A stretch of 64,000 bases of DNA from Collinsella sp. Lineage in GTDB: Bacteria; Actinomycetota; Coriobacteriia; Coriobacteriales; Coriobacteriaceae. Every line of letters begins with the position of its first letter. Position 1 is the first letter of the stretch. The position numbers and the translations under genes were made by a program. The stretch spans positions 82,587 through 146,586 of the forward strand of contig DXML01000022.1 of NCBI GenBank assembly GCA_019414205.1. The letters are read 5' to 3'. Positions 49,247 to 57,819 of this stretch are shown here, piece after piece. Under the pieces are notes generated by a model that saw only the letters and a list, made by a program, of their open reading frames with translations, was not told where the DNA came from and made no database searches.

Positions 49247-50875
49247 TTACAGCGAGTCGATAAAGCGCTGCTGGGCGGCACGTCCTGCCTCGTCCCACTT
49301 AAAGACGCCGGCGTTGTCGAGCACGTGGCCAAACACCACGCCGACCTCCTCGTGCAGGATATCGATGGCGTTGTCGGCCGTAAGCTCGTCGGCGCGGCGG
49401 GCAAAGACGTCCTCAGCCCATGCGGCGTGGCTGCGGCAAAGATCATCGCCCTCGAGCGCACCGGCAAGGTCGTAGCTGGCATCGACCTTGGCTGCCAGCA
49501 GATGCTCACGGACAGCGCCAAGCTCGGGAACCAGGCGCGGCGGCAAAATGGCCAGGCCCATGACTTCGATCAGGCCGATGTTCTCCTTCTTAATGTGGTG
49601 GTACTCGGCATGTGGGTGGAAAACGCCTAGCGGGTGCTCGTCGGTCGTGATATTGCAGCGAAGCGCCAGGTAGGCCTCGTAAATCTCGCCGCCGGCGTTG
49701 CCGCGGGAGTCCACGCGGCGAATGACGGGCGTCACGGTGTTGTGGGCCACGCCGTCGGCTGTGTGCGCGATGACGCCCACAGACTCATCGGTCCACTCGC
49801 GCCAGGCGAGGATAATCTTCTCGGTGGCGTCGAGCAGCTGGGCGCGGTCGTGCGAGCGCAGTCGCAGCACCGAAAGCGGCCACTGCAACACGGTACCGCT
49901 GACCTGGTCAAAGCCGGGCATGCTAAACTGCGAGACCTCGGCGGCGTGCATCATGGGGAACTCGTGCGCGCCGCCCTGGAAGTGGTCGTGCGAAAGAATC
50001 GAGCCGCCCACGATGGGCAGGTCGGCGTTGGAGCCAATAAAGTAGTGCGGGAACAGGTCCACAAAATCGAGCAGGCAGGTCAGTCCCTTACGGTCGACGT
50101 GCATCGGGCGATGCTCGGAGCTCATGGCAATGCAGTGCTCGTTAAAGTAGGCGTACGGGCTGTACTGGAAGCCCCAGCGCTCGCCATTAAGCTGAATGGG
50201 AATAACGCGTAGGTTCTGACGGGCGGGGTGAGCGCCACCGTCGGCTGCGGCGGAGCGTCCGGGATAGCCCTCGTTTTCGATGCAGAGCTGGCAGGCGGGG
50301 TACTTTTCGCCCGTGTTCTTGGCTGCACCTGCCGCAGCGATATCGCGCGGGTCCTTCTCGGGCTTGGACAGGTTGATGGTGATCTCGAGGTCGCCCCAGT
50401 TGGTGGGGGTGCTCCATTTGATATTGCGCGCGATGGCGGCGCGGCGCACGTAGCCGGCGTCGCAGCATAGACCGTAGAACCAGTCGGTTGCGGCGCGGGG
50501 CTCGTTGACACCAATGCGGCCGTTGAATTCCTCGTTTACAACCGAAGGCCTCGGCATCAGCACACCCATGATGCGCATGGCGATGCGATCGCGGCCCGAT
50601 GCCGTATCCTCGGCAGCACCGTTGGCAACGGCGGCCTCGGAAAGCGCGGCAAGTGTGCCTTCAAGGTCAAAGTTGGGCAGGGTGTCGGGGTGCAAGAGCG
50701 AGAGTTTCTCGACCTGGAGCGCCCAGGCCATATCGAGCGCCGGCCCCGTAGCGCCGATGCACTCCAGAATGGTGTTGTATGCCCAGATGCGATCGTCCTG
50801 GCCGATCATCGATCGATGAATGGCGTACTCGATCAGGTTCTGCGCGGCTTCGCGCACGTCAGTCATTACAGCCAT
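49247..50875 (-). CDS. galT: UTP-hexose-1-phosphate / UDP-glucose-galactose-1-phosphate uridylyltransferase (type 2)
   Basis: A 542-residue type 2 GalT (the Gram-positive form, usually about 490-510). Key segments are KYPACQLCIENEGYPGR near 191, AYFNEHCIAMSSEHRPM (near 243), GGSILSHDHFQGG near 292 and FHPHAEYHHIKKENIGLIE near 425. It exchanges uridylyl groups between UDP-glucose and galactose-1-P. ATG 50875 has AGGGGG 10 bases upstream; ATG 50866 would overlap the galK stop as TAATG. Translationally coupled to galK. Confidence 0.9.
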   Translation of the reverse strand: MAVMTDVREAAQNLIEYAIHRSMIGQDDRIWAYNTILECIGATGPALDMAWALQVEKLSLLHPDTLPNFDLEGTLAALSEAAVANGAAEDTASGRDRIAMRIMGVLMPRPSVVNEEFNGRIGVNEPRAATDWFYGLCCDAGYVRRAAIARNIKWSTPTNWGDLEITINLSKPEKDPRDIAAAGAAKNTGEKYPACQLCIENEGYPGRSAAADGGAHPARQNLRVIPIQLNGERWGFQYSPYAYFNEHCIAMSSEHRPMHVDRKGLTCLLDFVDLFPHYFIGSNADLPIVGGSILSHDHFQGGAHEFPMMHAAEVSQFSMPGFDQVSGTVLQWPLSVLRLRSHDRAQLLDATEKIILAWREWTDESVGVIAHTADGVAHNTVTPVIRRVDSRGNAGGEIYEAYLALRCNITTDEHPLGVFHPHAEYHHIKKENIGLIEVMGLAILPPRLVPELGAVREHLLAAKVDASYDLAGALEGDDLCRSHAAWAEDVFARRADELTADNAIDILHEEVGVVFGHVLDNAGVFKWDEAGRAAQQRFIDSL

Positions 50876-52071
50876 GCCGCGTAAGCCCCCTTGTCAGAGA
50901 TGGCGTAGTGGCGGGCAGAGCCCTCGCCCAGCCAGCCGTTCATCTTGGCAATGAAGGTGTCGACCAGATCGAGCGGCACGAAGGCCTGGATGGTGCCACC
51001 AAAGCCGCCACCGTGGATACGGACGGCGCCGCGGCCGTCGAGCACGTGCTCGGCCAGCGCCAGGGCATACATGGAAGGCTGCTCGGCACCCAGTTTGGCA
51101 ACAACATTCTGCAGGTACATGGCGGAGCTGGCGCCGGACTCGCGCGTCAGGACCAGGAACTGCTTAATGTCGCCGGCGTTCAGAGCTGCCCAGCGCTTGT
51201 CGACCAGGCCGTTCTCGTGCCAGTAGTGAACGGCGCGCAGGCAGGCGCGGTCGCCCAGCTTGGCGCGCAGCTCGGGGAGCTTGGCGTCAAAGTCGGCAAT
51301 GTTTACCTCGCACAGGCGTGCCTTGCCAAACTCGGCGGCGACGTCCTGCATCTCGCGCGGAACGGCGGCGTAGTCGTCGGTAGCCGCCACATGGTCGGCG
51401 CCAACCTTAACGAGCACGAGCGCATAACCGTGATCCTCGAAGTTGAGCTCGAGCTTCTGGGTTTTAGGCTGAGCCTGGTCCTCAAAGTCCATGTAGGCGA
51501 GGCCGCCCAGGCACACGGCGGCTTGGTCCATCAGACCGCAGGGCTTGCCGTAGTAGTTGTTCTCGGTGCGCTGGCTCATCTGGGCGAGCGCGACGGGCTC
51601 AATGGCGGGCGCGCCCCAGAGCGTCTCCATGGCGCGGCCGTACGCGGCCTCGACGGCGGCAGAGCTGGAAAGGCCGCCGCCCGAGGGGACGGAGCAGGTG
51701 AAGGCGAAGTCGAAGCCCTGGGGCTCAACGCCCAGAGCAGCGATTTCGTGGGCCATGCCGCGGACGAGGCTCGCGGACGTGCCCTTCTCGGACTCCTGAA
51801 CGTCTAGCGTGTCGAGCGCGATCTCAAACGTGGGATAGCCCTCGTCGGCAACGCGGACCTTGTTGGAATCGGTTGCCACGGCAATGCCGTCAACGGCGAC
51901 ATCGAGCGAGCCGGCGATAACGTGGCCGCCCTCGTGGTCGGTGTGGTTGCCGCTGATCTCGGAGCGGCCGGGCGCGTGCACATAGAGCACCTGGCGATCG
52001 CCGATGGGGCCAAACTCCTCCTCAAACAGCTTGGTGAGCGTGGCGAGTGTCTTTTCGTCGGGGGTGGTCAT
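50866..52071 (-). CDS. galK: Galactokinase
   Basis: A 401-residue GHMP kinase. Motif 1 is VHAPGRSEISGNHTDHEGGH (near 33), motif 2 PSGGGLSSSAAVEAAY (near 123) and motif 3 RIHGGGFGGTIQAF (near 360). SEISGNH replaces the common VNLIGEH, a variant seen in actinobacterial and clostridial GalK. It phosphorylates alpha-galactose from GalM. ATG 52071 is chosen because the GalK fold starts there; the frame extends upstream through the operator region. Confidence 0.9.
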   Translation of the reverse strand: MTTPDEKTLATLTKLFEEEFGPIGDRQVLYVHAPGRSEISGNHTDHEGGHVIAGSLDVAVDGIAVATDSNKVRVADEGYPTFEIALDTLDVQESEKGTSASLVRGMAHEIAALGVEPQGFDFAFTCSVPSGGGLSSSAAVEAAYGRAMETLWGAPAIEPVALAQMSQRTENNYYGKPCGLMDQAAVCLGGLAYMDFEDQAQPKTQKLELNFEDHGYALVLVKVGADHVAATDDYAAVPREMQDVAAEFGKARLCEVNIADFDAKLPELRAKLGDRACLRAVHYWHENGLVDKRWAALNAGDIKQFLVLTRESGASSAMYLQNVVAKLGAEQPSMYALALAEHVLDGRGAVRIHGGGFGGTIQAFVPLDLVDTFIAKMNGWLGEGSARHYAISDKGAYAAWL

Positions 52072-52409
52072 GAGGGTCCTTTCCTTGGCGCGCCCGGGTG
52101 GGTTTTGCGTCGTTATGAGTACGTTAACAACTTGAAGCGGCATGAACCAAGTATTCACGATACCGCACGCTACGGGCTATGTTAACGTACTCATAACACA
52201 ACGCTTGTCACTTTTTGAGAATCTGGTAATCGGTAGAAATTCAGCCGTGAACGGTACTGCCGTATGGACTTATAAAGCAGAAGAGATGCAGATAGAAAAA
52301 GTAGAGTACGTTAACATGCGTCCGACGATAGCGGGCCTCGGCGCGGGATGTATTTCTGCCCGGGCCGGCATTCACGCTATTCAAATCTCGCAAGGGTGAA
52401 GGTGATCCT
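52072..52409. promoter_or_regulatory. galKT/LacI-4 control region with three operators
   Basis: GTTATGAGTACGTTAACAAC (52112-52131), its near reverse complement TATGTTAACGTACTCATAAC (52178-52197) and GTAGAGTACGTTAACATGC (52301-52319) are LacI-type sites. CCGTGAACGGT lies at 52245-52255. The first two flank the galK start region, the third lies nearer the LacI gene. Confidence 0.68.
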
Positions 52410-53441
52410 GTGGCAAGGCGCCCGTCCAACGATACCAGTTCGCGTCCGGTCTCCATGGCCGACGTCGCCCGCGCTGCCGGCGTTTCGCAGCAGACGGTTT
52501 CGCGCGTCGCCAACGGCTTGCCCAACGTTAACGAGCAGACGCGCCAGCGCGTGCAGACCGCTATGCAAGAGCTCGGCTTTCGTCCGAGTTATGCCGGTCG
52601 CTCGCTGCGCGACGGTCGCTACCATTCGGTCGGCCTGTGCGTCAACGATGTCACCAAGTTTGGCAACCTCTCAATGATCGACGGCATCGCCAGCGCTGCT
52701 CGCGAGCATAATTGCGCCATCACGTTGGTCGAGATGTCCAAGACCGAGGAGTTTTCGCTTGCCGAGGCCACGCGTCGTATGGCCGCATTGCCGGTGGACG
52801 GCATCATCATCGGCATGAGCCGCATGGCGCCCGATTTTGAGACGTTTGATCCACTGCCGGGCATTGGCACGGTCATCGTTACCATGTACGCGCACCCGCG
52901 GGTGACCACGGTCGACTCCGATCATTACGGCTGCTCGCTCTTGCTTATGGATCACCTGTTTGAGCTGGGGCACGAGCAGATTCGCTATATTGGCGGCCCG
53001 TCGTTCTCGGTCGACGAGCAATTTCGCCGCGCTGGCTGGCAGGATGCGCTCGAGCGTAAACACATCGAGCCGGCAGAGCCGCTCGAGGGCGACTGGTCTG
53101 CCAACAGCGGCTACGAGGCCGGCAGATATCTGGCCGAGCACGACCGCACCATGACGGCGATTTACGCGGCAAACGACCAGATGGCAAATGGCGCGATTGC
53201 CGCGCTGCGTGATAGCGGCCTGCGCGTGCCCGAGGACGTGAGCGTGGTGGGCGTCGACGATTCGCTCGATGATTTTGTGGCACACAACGAGCTCACGACC
53301 GTGCGATTCGATCTACATCAGCGCGGACGCGAGGTGTTTGAGCATGCGGTTCCCGAGGCGGGTACGGCGGGCAAAACCGTTGCCATCCGTATTCCCGGCC
53401 AGCTCATTATTCGACATAGCACGGCGATACTGCGCGCATAG
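52410..53441 (+). CDS. LacI-family regulator of the gal operon
   Basis: A 343-residue GalR-like repressor. Headpiece MADVARAAGVSQQTVSRVAN has Q-Q after GVS. The effector domain has YHSVGLCVNDVTKFGN, IYAANDQMANGAIAAL and VSVVGVDDSLDD. GTG 52410 has AAGGTG upstream. Divergent from galKT; its operators carry AGT before the central ACGT. Confidence 0.85.
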   Translation: MARRPSNDTSSRPVSMADVARAAGVSQQTVSRVANGLPNVNEQTRQRVQTAMQELGFRPSYAGRSLRDGRYHSVGLCVNDVTKFGNLSMIDGIASAAREHNCAITLVEMSKTEEFSLAEATRRMAALPVDGIIIGMSRMAPDFETFDPLPGIGTVIVTMYAHPRVTTVDSDHYGCSLLLMDHLFELGHEQIRYIGGPSFSVDEQFRRAGWQDALERKHIEPAEPLEGDWSANSGYEAGRYLAEHDRTMTAIYAANDQMANGAIAALRDSGLRVPEDVSVVGVDDSLDDFVAHNELTTVRFDLHQRGREVFEHAVPEAGTAGKTVAIRIPGQLIIRHSTAILRA

Positions 53442-53570
53442 TTTGTGCAGGTAAACGGCGGTATATTCCACCTCAATAACAATCGATAAGGATGCTGGCA
53501 GATAGCCGTGTCTATGAAGACGAGTGTTATGATAGACGGGTTCTTTTGTCTATCTAGGAGGCTTTGCCTG

Positions 53571-54731
53571 ATGGAGATCACCAAGGATATCCGCTACATT
53601 GGCGTCAACGATCACGACATTGACTTGTTCGAGGGCCAGTACGATGTGTCCGAGAACGGTATGGCATACAACAGCTACGTTATCTTGGGCGAAAAGATCG
53701 CTGTCGCCGATTCAGTCGACGGCGGTTTTGTTGACGAGTGGCTCGGCAACCTCGAGGCCGTGCTCGATGGCCGTACGCCCGACTACCTGGTTGTCCATCA
53801 CATGGAGCCCGATCACTCCGCCGGTATCGCCGCCTTTATGGAGTGCTATCCCCAGGCACAGATTGTGGCCAGCATGGGTGCCTTCCGCATGATGGTCAAC
53901 TACTTTGGCACCGACTACCCCGAGCGCAAGGTGGTCGTCAAAGAGGGCGACGTGCTCGACCTGGGTGGCCACAGCCTGACCTTTATCGGCGCCCCCAACG
54001 TTCACTGGCCCGAGGTGATCTTCTCCTACGAGTCCACCGACAAGGTGCTCTTTAGTGCTGACGGCTTTGGCAAGTTTGGCGCCAACGACATCGAGGATCC
54101 CGAGGGGTGGGCTTGCGAGGCTCGCCGCTACTACTTTGGCATCGTCGGTAAGTTCGGCAAGTTTGTGCAGGCCGTCCTCAAGAAGGCCGCCGGCCTGGAC
54201 ATCCAGATCATCTGCCCGCTCCACGGCCCCGTGCTGACCGAGAACCTGGGCTACTACCTCGACACCTATAACACCTGGTCGAGCTATCAGCCCGAGGACG
54301 AGGGCATCACGATCGCCTATGCGAGCGTGTATGGCCATCTGAAGGCTGCCGTCGAGGAGCTCGCATCTGCGCTCGAGGCTCGCGGCCAGAAGGTCTCCGT
54401 CTTTGACCTGGCTCGCGACGACATGGCCGAGGCCGTTGAGGATGCGTTCCGCTACGACCGTCTGGTGCTCGCCTCCATTACCTATCAGGGCGAGATCTTC
54501 CCGTGCATGAGCACCTTTATCCACACGCTCGCCGAGCACGCCTACCAGAACCGTACGGTGGCGCTCGTCGAGGCCGGCTCTTGGGCGCCTGCAGCTGCCA
54601 AGGTTATGACCAAGGAGCTCGAGGGCATGAAGGACATCACCCTGACGCAGAACAAGGTGACCGTGCTGGGCTCGCTCAACGACGCCTCGCGCGCTCAGAT
54701 CGAGGCCCTTGCCGACGAGCTGTCCAAGTAA
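53571..54731 (+). CDS. FprA-family A-type flavoprotein (flavodiiron protein)
   Basis: A 386-residue cytosolic enzyme. A metallo-beta-lactamase-like domain (1-240) carries the diiron ligands H77-x-E79-x-D81-H82 (VVHHMEPDHSAG) and later histidines (NVHWPEV; CPLHGPVL). A flavodoxin domain (250-386) starts IAYASVYGHLKAAVEEL. It reduces O2 or NO in anaerobes. AGGAGG lies upstream of ATG 53571; the frame extends earlier without a site. Monocistronic. Confidence 0.9.
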   Translation: MEITKDIRYIGVNDHDIDLFEGQYDVSENGMAYNSYVILGEKIAVADSVDGGFVDEWLGNLEAVLDGRTPDYLVVHHMEPDHSAGIAAFMECYPQAQIVASMGAFRMMVNYFGTDYPERKVVVKEGDVLDLGGHSLTFIGAPNVHWPEVIFSYESTDKVLFSADGFGKFGANDIEDPEGWACEARRYYFGIVGKFGKFVQAVLKKAAGLDIQIICPLHGPVLTENLGYYLDTYNTWSSYQPEDEGITIAYASVYGHLKAAVEELASALEARGQKVSVFDLARDDMAEAVEDAFRYDRLVLASITYQGEIFPCMSTFIHTLAEHAYQNRTVALVEAGSWAPAAAKVMTKELEGMKDITLTQNKVTVLGSLNDASRAQIEALADELSK

Positions 54732-54763
54732 CGACACGTTCACTTTTGACGCTCAACCATCAC

Positions 54764-54804
54764 AACCACCACAAAGGGGACAGGCACCTTTGTGGTGGTT
54801 TTTG
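54764..54804. terminator. Bidirectional terminator
   Basis: AACCACCACAAAGG (54764-54777) pairs with CCTTTGTGGTGGTT (54787-54800), followed by TTTG. It serves the flavoprotein gene and the convergent DeoR gene. Confidence 0.85.
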
Positions 54805-54805
54805 T

Positions 54806-55609
54806 TTAAGCGCCGGCAATGATGAGGGCTGGACGTGCGCTGTCGGTAGCCTCGGCGATTGAGGTGGCGACGGCATGGTCGGGGTCACGGTCCATCACGA
54901 TGGCGTCGACATCGGTCAGCTCGGCAAAGCGGTACATGCCGCGTCCGTTAACCTTGCTGGCGTCCATGAGGGCGACGCTTTGATGGGCCGCGGTGATCAT
55001 AGCCGTTTTGGTCTCGGCCATCTGGGGAAAGTCGGTCGTAAAGCCGCAGCTGGAGACAAAGGCGCCGGGGCACATGACGGCCAGATCGGCATGGACCATT
55101 TGGAGCGCCTGCATAGTGAGCGGTCCGTACAAATAACGATGGCCTTTGCGCAACGCCCCGCCCAGCATGACGACATCGACCGAGGGCATGCTCTCGTCGA
55201 TGTAATCGGCAATGGTAATGTCGGCCGTGATGACGGTGATGCCGTTGCGCTGGTCGAGGAGCCGAACGAACTCGAGCGCCGTGGTGCCCGAGTCGACGAG
55301 CAGCGTGTCGCCGTCATTGACGAGCTCGATGGCGCTTTGCGCGATGGCTTGCTTGGCGGCGACGTTGACATTGATGCGGCGATCCTGCGTGGAGACGGTC
55401 AGACGTTTGTGGAGCGACACGGCGCCACCATGCGTGCGGCGCAGCTTGCCTGCTTCGGCGAGCGCGTCCAGGTCGGCGCGGGCGGTGACGGAGGACACGC
55501 CAAAGGTCTGGGCGATTTCTGCTACCTGCACTGAGGCGTTATGATCGAGCATTTCCATAATGGCGGTACGGCGTTCGTCGGCAAAAACACGGTTGGTGGC
55601 TTGGGCCAT
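54806..55609 (-). CDS. DeoR-family regulator next to class II aldolase
   Basis: A 267-residue repressor. Helix-turn-helix ASVQVAEIAQTFGVSSVTAR is followed by DLDALAEAGKLRRTHGGAV, and a phosphosugar-binding domain (LLVDSGTTALEFVRLL; YGPLTMQALQ). ATG 55609 fits the family start; an upstream in-frame ATG (55666) lacks a ribosome site. It is divergent from the aldolase gene and probably controls it. Confidence 0.8.
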   Translation of the reverse strand: MAQATNRVFADERRTAIMEMLDHNASVQVAEIAQTFGVSSVTARADLDALAEAGKLRRTHGGAVSLHKRLTVSTQDRRINVNVAAKQAIAQSAIELVNDGDTLLVDSGTTALEFVRLLDQRNGITVITADITIADYIDESMPSVDVVMLGGALRKGHRYLYGPLTMQALQMVHADLAVMCPGAFVSSCGFTTDFPQMAETKTAMITAAHQSVALMDASKVNGRGMYRFAELTDVDAIVMDRDPDHAVATSIAEATDSARPALIIAGA

Positions 55610-55943
55610 GCTTGTTCCATTCTCGGCTAAATTTGCAGGAATTGTGTTGACTCTATTTTCGTTCATTTTCTTTTTGAGTAAGAAAACACCTTTCGATTAC
55701 TTATCTTTTCTATAAAAGAAAGACGCTGAACGCTCAAAATTCAATATCGAACATGTCCACTCGGCTCAAATTCCTTCCGTTTACTTTTCAAAAACGACTG
55801 TATTGACCTGCATGGGCTCAATATCTCGCGCGTGTAAAGCCGCTGAATTTCATACAATGAGCGCAGCAAAACGCAAGGTAAAACGCCTTGTGAACAACTA
55901 CGCCCGATGTCCAGATGCGGGCGAGGGAGAGGAGCAAACGCTC
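55610..55943. promoter_or_regulatory. Control region between DeoR gene and aldolase
   Basis: An A+T-rich stretch (55660-55760) contains CTTTTCTATAAAAG (55705-55718), an inverted repeat, and CTTTCGATTAC / GAAAGACG words like DeoR sites. The part nearest the aldolase is more G+C rich with nothing else recognised. Confidence 0.4.
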
Positions 55944-56801
55944 ATGGCACTTGTTACCACCGAAAAGATGCTCAAGGACGCTCAGGCCGGCCACTACGCT
56001 GTTGGCGCATTCAACGTCGAGAACCTCGAGTTTGTTATGGCCGTCCTGGCCGCTGCCGAGGAGACCAAGTCCCCCGTCATCATGCAGACCACCCCGGGCA
56101 CCATCAAGACCGCTGGTCTGGACTACTTCTACGGCATGGTCAAGGCTGCCGCCGAGCGCGCTTCCGTGCCCGTCGCTCTGCACCTCGATCACGGCGATGG
56201 CTATGACCGCTGCATGCAGGCTTTCCGCACGGGCTACACCTCTGTCATGATCGACGGCTCGCACGAGTCTTTCGAGGACAACATCGCTCTGACCAAGTCC
56301 GTCGCCGACGCTGGCCGCGCCATGGGCGTGCCCGTCGAGGCCGAGCTCGGTAAGGTTGGCGGCAAGGAGGACGACGGTCCCGCGGTTGAGGGCGAGAGCC
56401 CCTACACCGATCCTGCCGAGGCCAAGGAGTTCGTCGAGCGCACCGGCTGCACCTCGCTGGCCATTGGCGTTGGCACCAGCCACGGCGTGTACACGAGCGA
56501 TCCGCACATCGAGCAGTCCGTGGTCAAGGCCATCCGCGACGCCGTCGACGTGCCGCTGGTTCTGCACGGCACCTCCGGTGTGCCCGATGAGCAGGTTGCC
56601 GAGGCTGTGAAGAACGGCATCTGCAAGGTTAACTACGCCACCGAGCTACGTCAGGCCTACACCAAGGGCTTCATGGCCTACATGGCCGAGAACCCTGCCT
56701 GCTTCGATCCCAAGAAGCCGGCCAAGGAGGGTATGCGTGAGATCACCGAGCTGGTTAAGATCCGCATGACCAACCTTAACTCTGTGGGCAAAGCAGAGTA
56801 A
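55944..56801 (+). CDS. Class II fructose/tagatose-bisphosphate aldolase
   Basis: A 285-residue zinc-dependent aldolase. Metal and substrate motifs are VALHLDHGDGYDRCM (near 76), SVMIDGSHESFEDN, AELGKVGGKED (near 132), GTSHGVY (near 176) and LVLHGTSGVPD (near 204). Length and motifs fit GatY/KbaY/FBA. Being the only aldolase in the window, and given the lac and aga genes, it may split tagatose-1,6-bisphosphate in place of the class I LacD. ATG 55944 has GAGGAG upstream; an open frame continues to 55803 without support. Confidence 0.88.
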   Translation: MALVTTEKMLKDAQAGHYAVGAFNVENLEFVMAVLAAAEETKSPVIMQTTPGTIKTAGLDYFYGMVKAAAERASVPVALHLDHGDGYDRCMQAFRTGYTSVMIDGSHESFEDNIALTKSVADAGRAMGVPVEAELGKVGGKEDDGPAVEGESPYTDPAEAKEFVERTGCTSLAIGVGTSHGVYTSDPHIEQSVVKAIRDAVDVPLVLHGTSGVPDEQVAEAVKNGICKVNYATELRQAYTKGFMAYMAENPACFDPKKPAKEGMREITELVKIRMTNLNSVGKAE

Positions 56802-56826
56802 CAGCAAGGGTACTCCGATTCCACCG

Positions 56827-56976
56827 GACGGCTTGGGCGGGTCCCCGTACTTAGTTTCCAAAACGTCCTCGCGCATGAAGGCCCCCGTTGCCTCGCTTCT
56901 ACGAAGCGTTGGCAACGGGGGCCTTCGCGCTGCGGAATGATTTTGGAAACTAGGTACGGGACCCGCCCAAACCGTC
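56827..56976. repeat. Nested inverted repeat: 36-base arms around a terminator hairpin
   Basis: Outer arms 56827-56863 and 56941-56976 pair with two or three mismatches and one indel (TTGGGCGGGTCCCGTAC core). The inner hairpin GAAGGCCCCCGTTGCC (56877-56892) pairs perfectly with 56911-56926. Further right, TCGCCCTTGTGGCGTTAG recurs at 56984 and 57099, and a run of nine C lies near 57035. No gene is seen in 56802-57139. Confidence 0.7.
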
Positions 56977-57139
56977 CTGCTCAATCGCCCTTGTGGCGTT
57001 AGTGTCGGAAAAATAAGACGTTGCTTTTTGCCCCCCCCCTGCGGAAAGATTGGGGAACTAAGCCCTCGTCCCTCCCAAGTTGACCTTCTCGAGGTCGTCG
57101 CCCTTGTGGCGTTAGGACTGCGAATTTGGGATGGGAGGG

Positions 57140-57763
57140 TTACTTGGTTGTTAGGGTTAGCAGGTCGTTGGGGGTTTTGAGGTTGTAGGCGGCGTTTGGG
57201 ATATCTTGGTGTGATCCCCATGCTGCTCTGGCAAAACTGACCCCTGCCGAAGTTGCGCATTGTTCGTCGTAGACGGTGTCGCCAACGTAGACGACGTTGC
57301 CAGGATTCGCGCCCGTACGCCGGAGATATTCGAGCATGGGAGCGGGTGCGGGTTTATGTTCGGTTGTGTCTTCGACAAGGATGATGTGTTCAAAAAACTT
57401 ATCGAAGCCAAGGGGTGCAATTTCGTCTGTGTATTCGTCGCGCGCACGTGAGGAGACGATGCCAAGTTTGCAGCCGTTGTTGGCGAGTGTTGCGATGACT
57501 TCAAGCAAGCCTGGAAACACGCTGATGGTGCTTTTAAAGCTGGCAACAACTTGGCACCAGCGATTCAACGTTGCCTGCGAGTAGATTCCAAGTTTCTCAA
57601 GGGCATCCTTGCCGGGTATGCCGAGGGCAAATTCAAGCTCGTGTCGGGGGAGCGTTTTGCCGGTTTCTTCTTGGATAATCTGGCCAAGCGATGACAGCAC
57701 GCTTTCTTCTGTATCTGCCAATGTCCCATCAACGTCAAATACGATATGGTCAAAGTGCTTCAT
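57140..57763 (-). CDS. HAD-superfamily phosphatase
   Basis: A 207-residue hydrolase. Motif I is VFDVDGTLADTEES (nucleophile D10), motif II LGIVSSRARDEY, and motif III/IV ...KPAPAPMLEYL with VVYVGDTVYDEQCA. Cap helices lie after motif I. It is like phosphoglycolate or sugar-phosphate phosphatases (Gph/PgmB type); substrate unknown. GAGGAG lies before the ATG. Confidence 0.85.
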   Translation of the reverse strand: MKHFDHIVFDVDGTLADTEESVLSSLGQIIQEETGKTLPRHELEFALGIPGKDALEKLGIYSQATLNRWCQVVASFKSTISVFPGLLEVIATLANNGCKLGIVSSRARDEYTDEIAPLGFDKFFEHIILVEDTTEHKPAPAPMLEYLRRTGANPGNVVYVGDTVYDEQCATSAGVSFARAAWGSHQDIPNAAYNLKTPNDLLTLTTK

Positions 57764-57819
57764 ATGGTTGCTCCTCTCTGTTGTTTGCCTGCAAGTTTGA
57801 TGCGGTGACAGAAGAAAGG

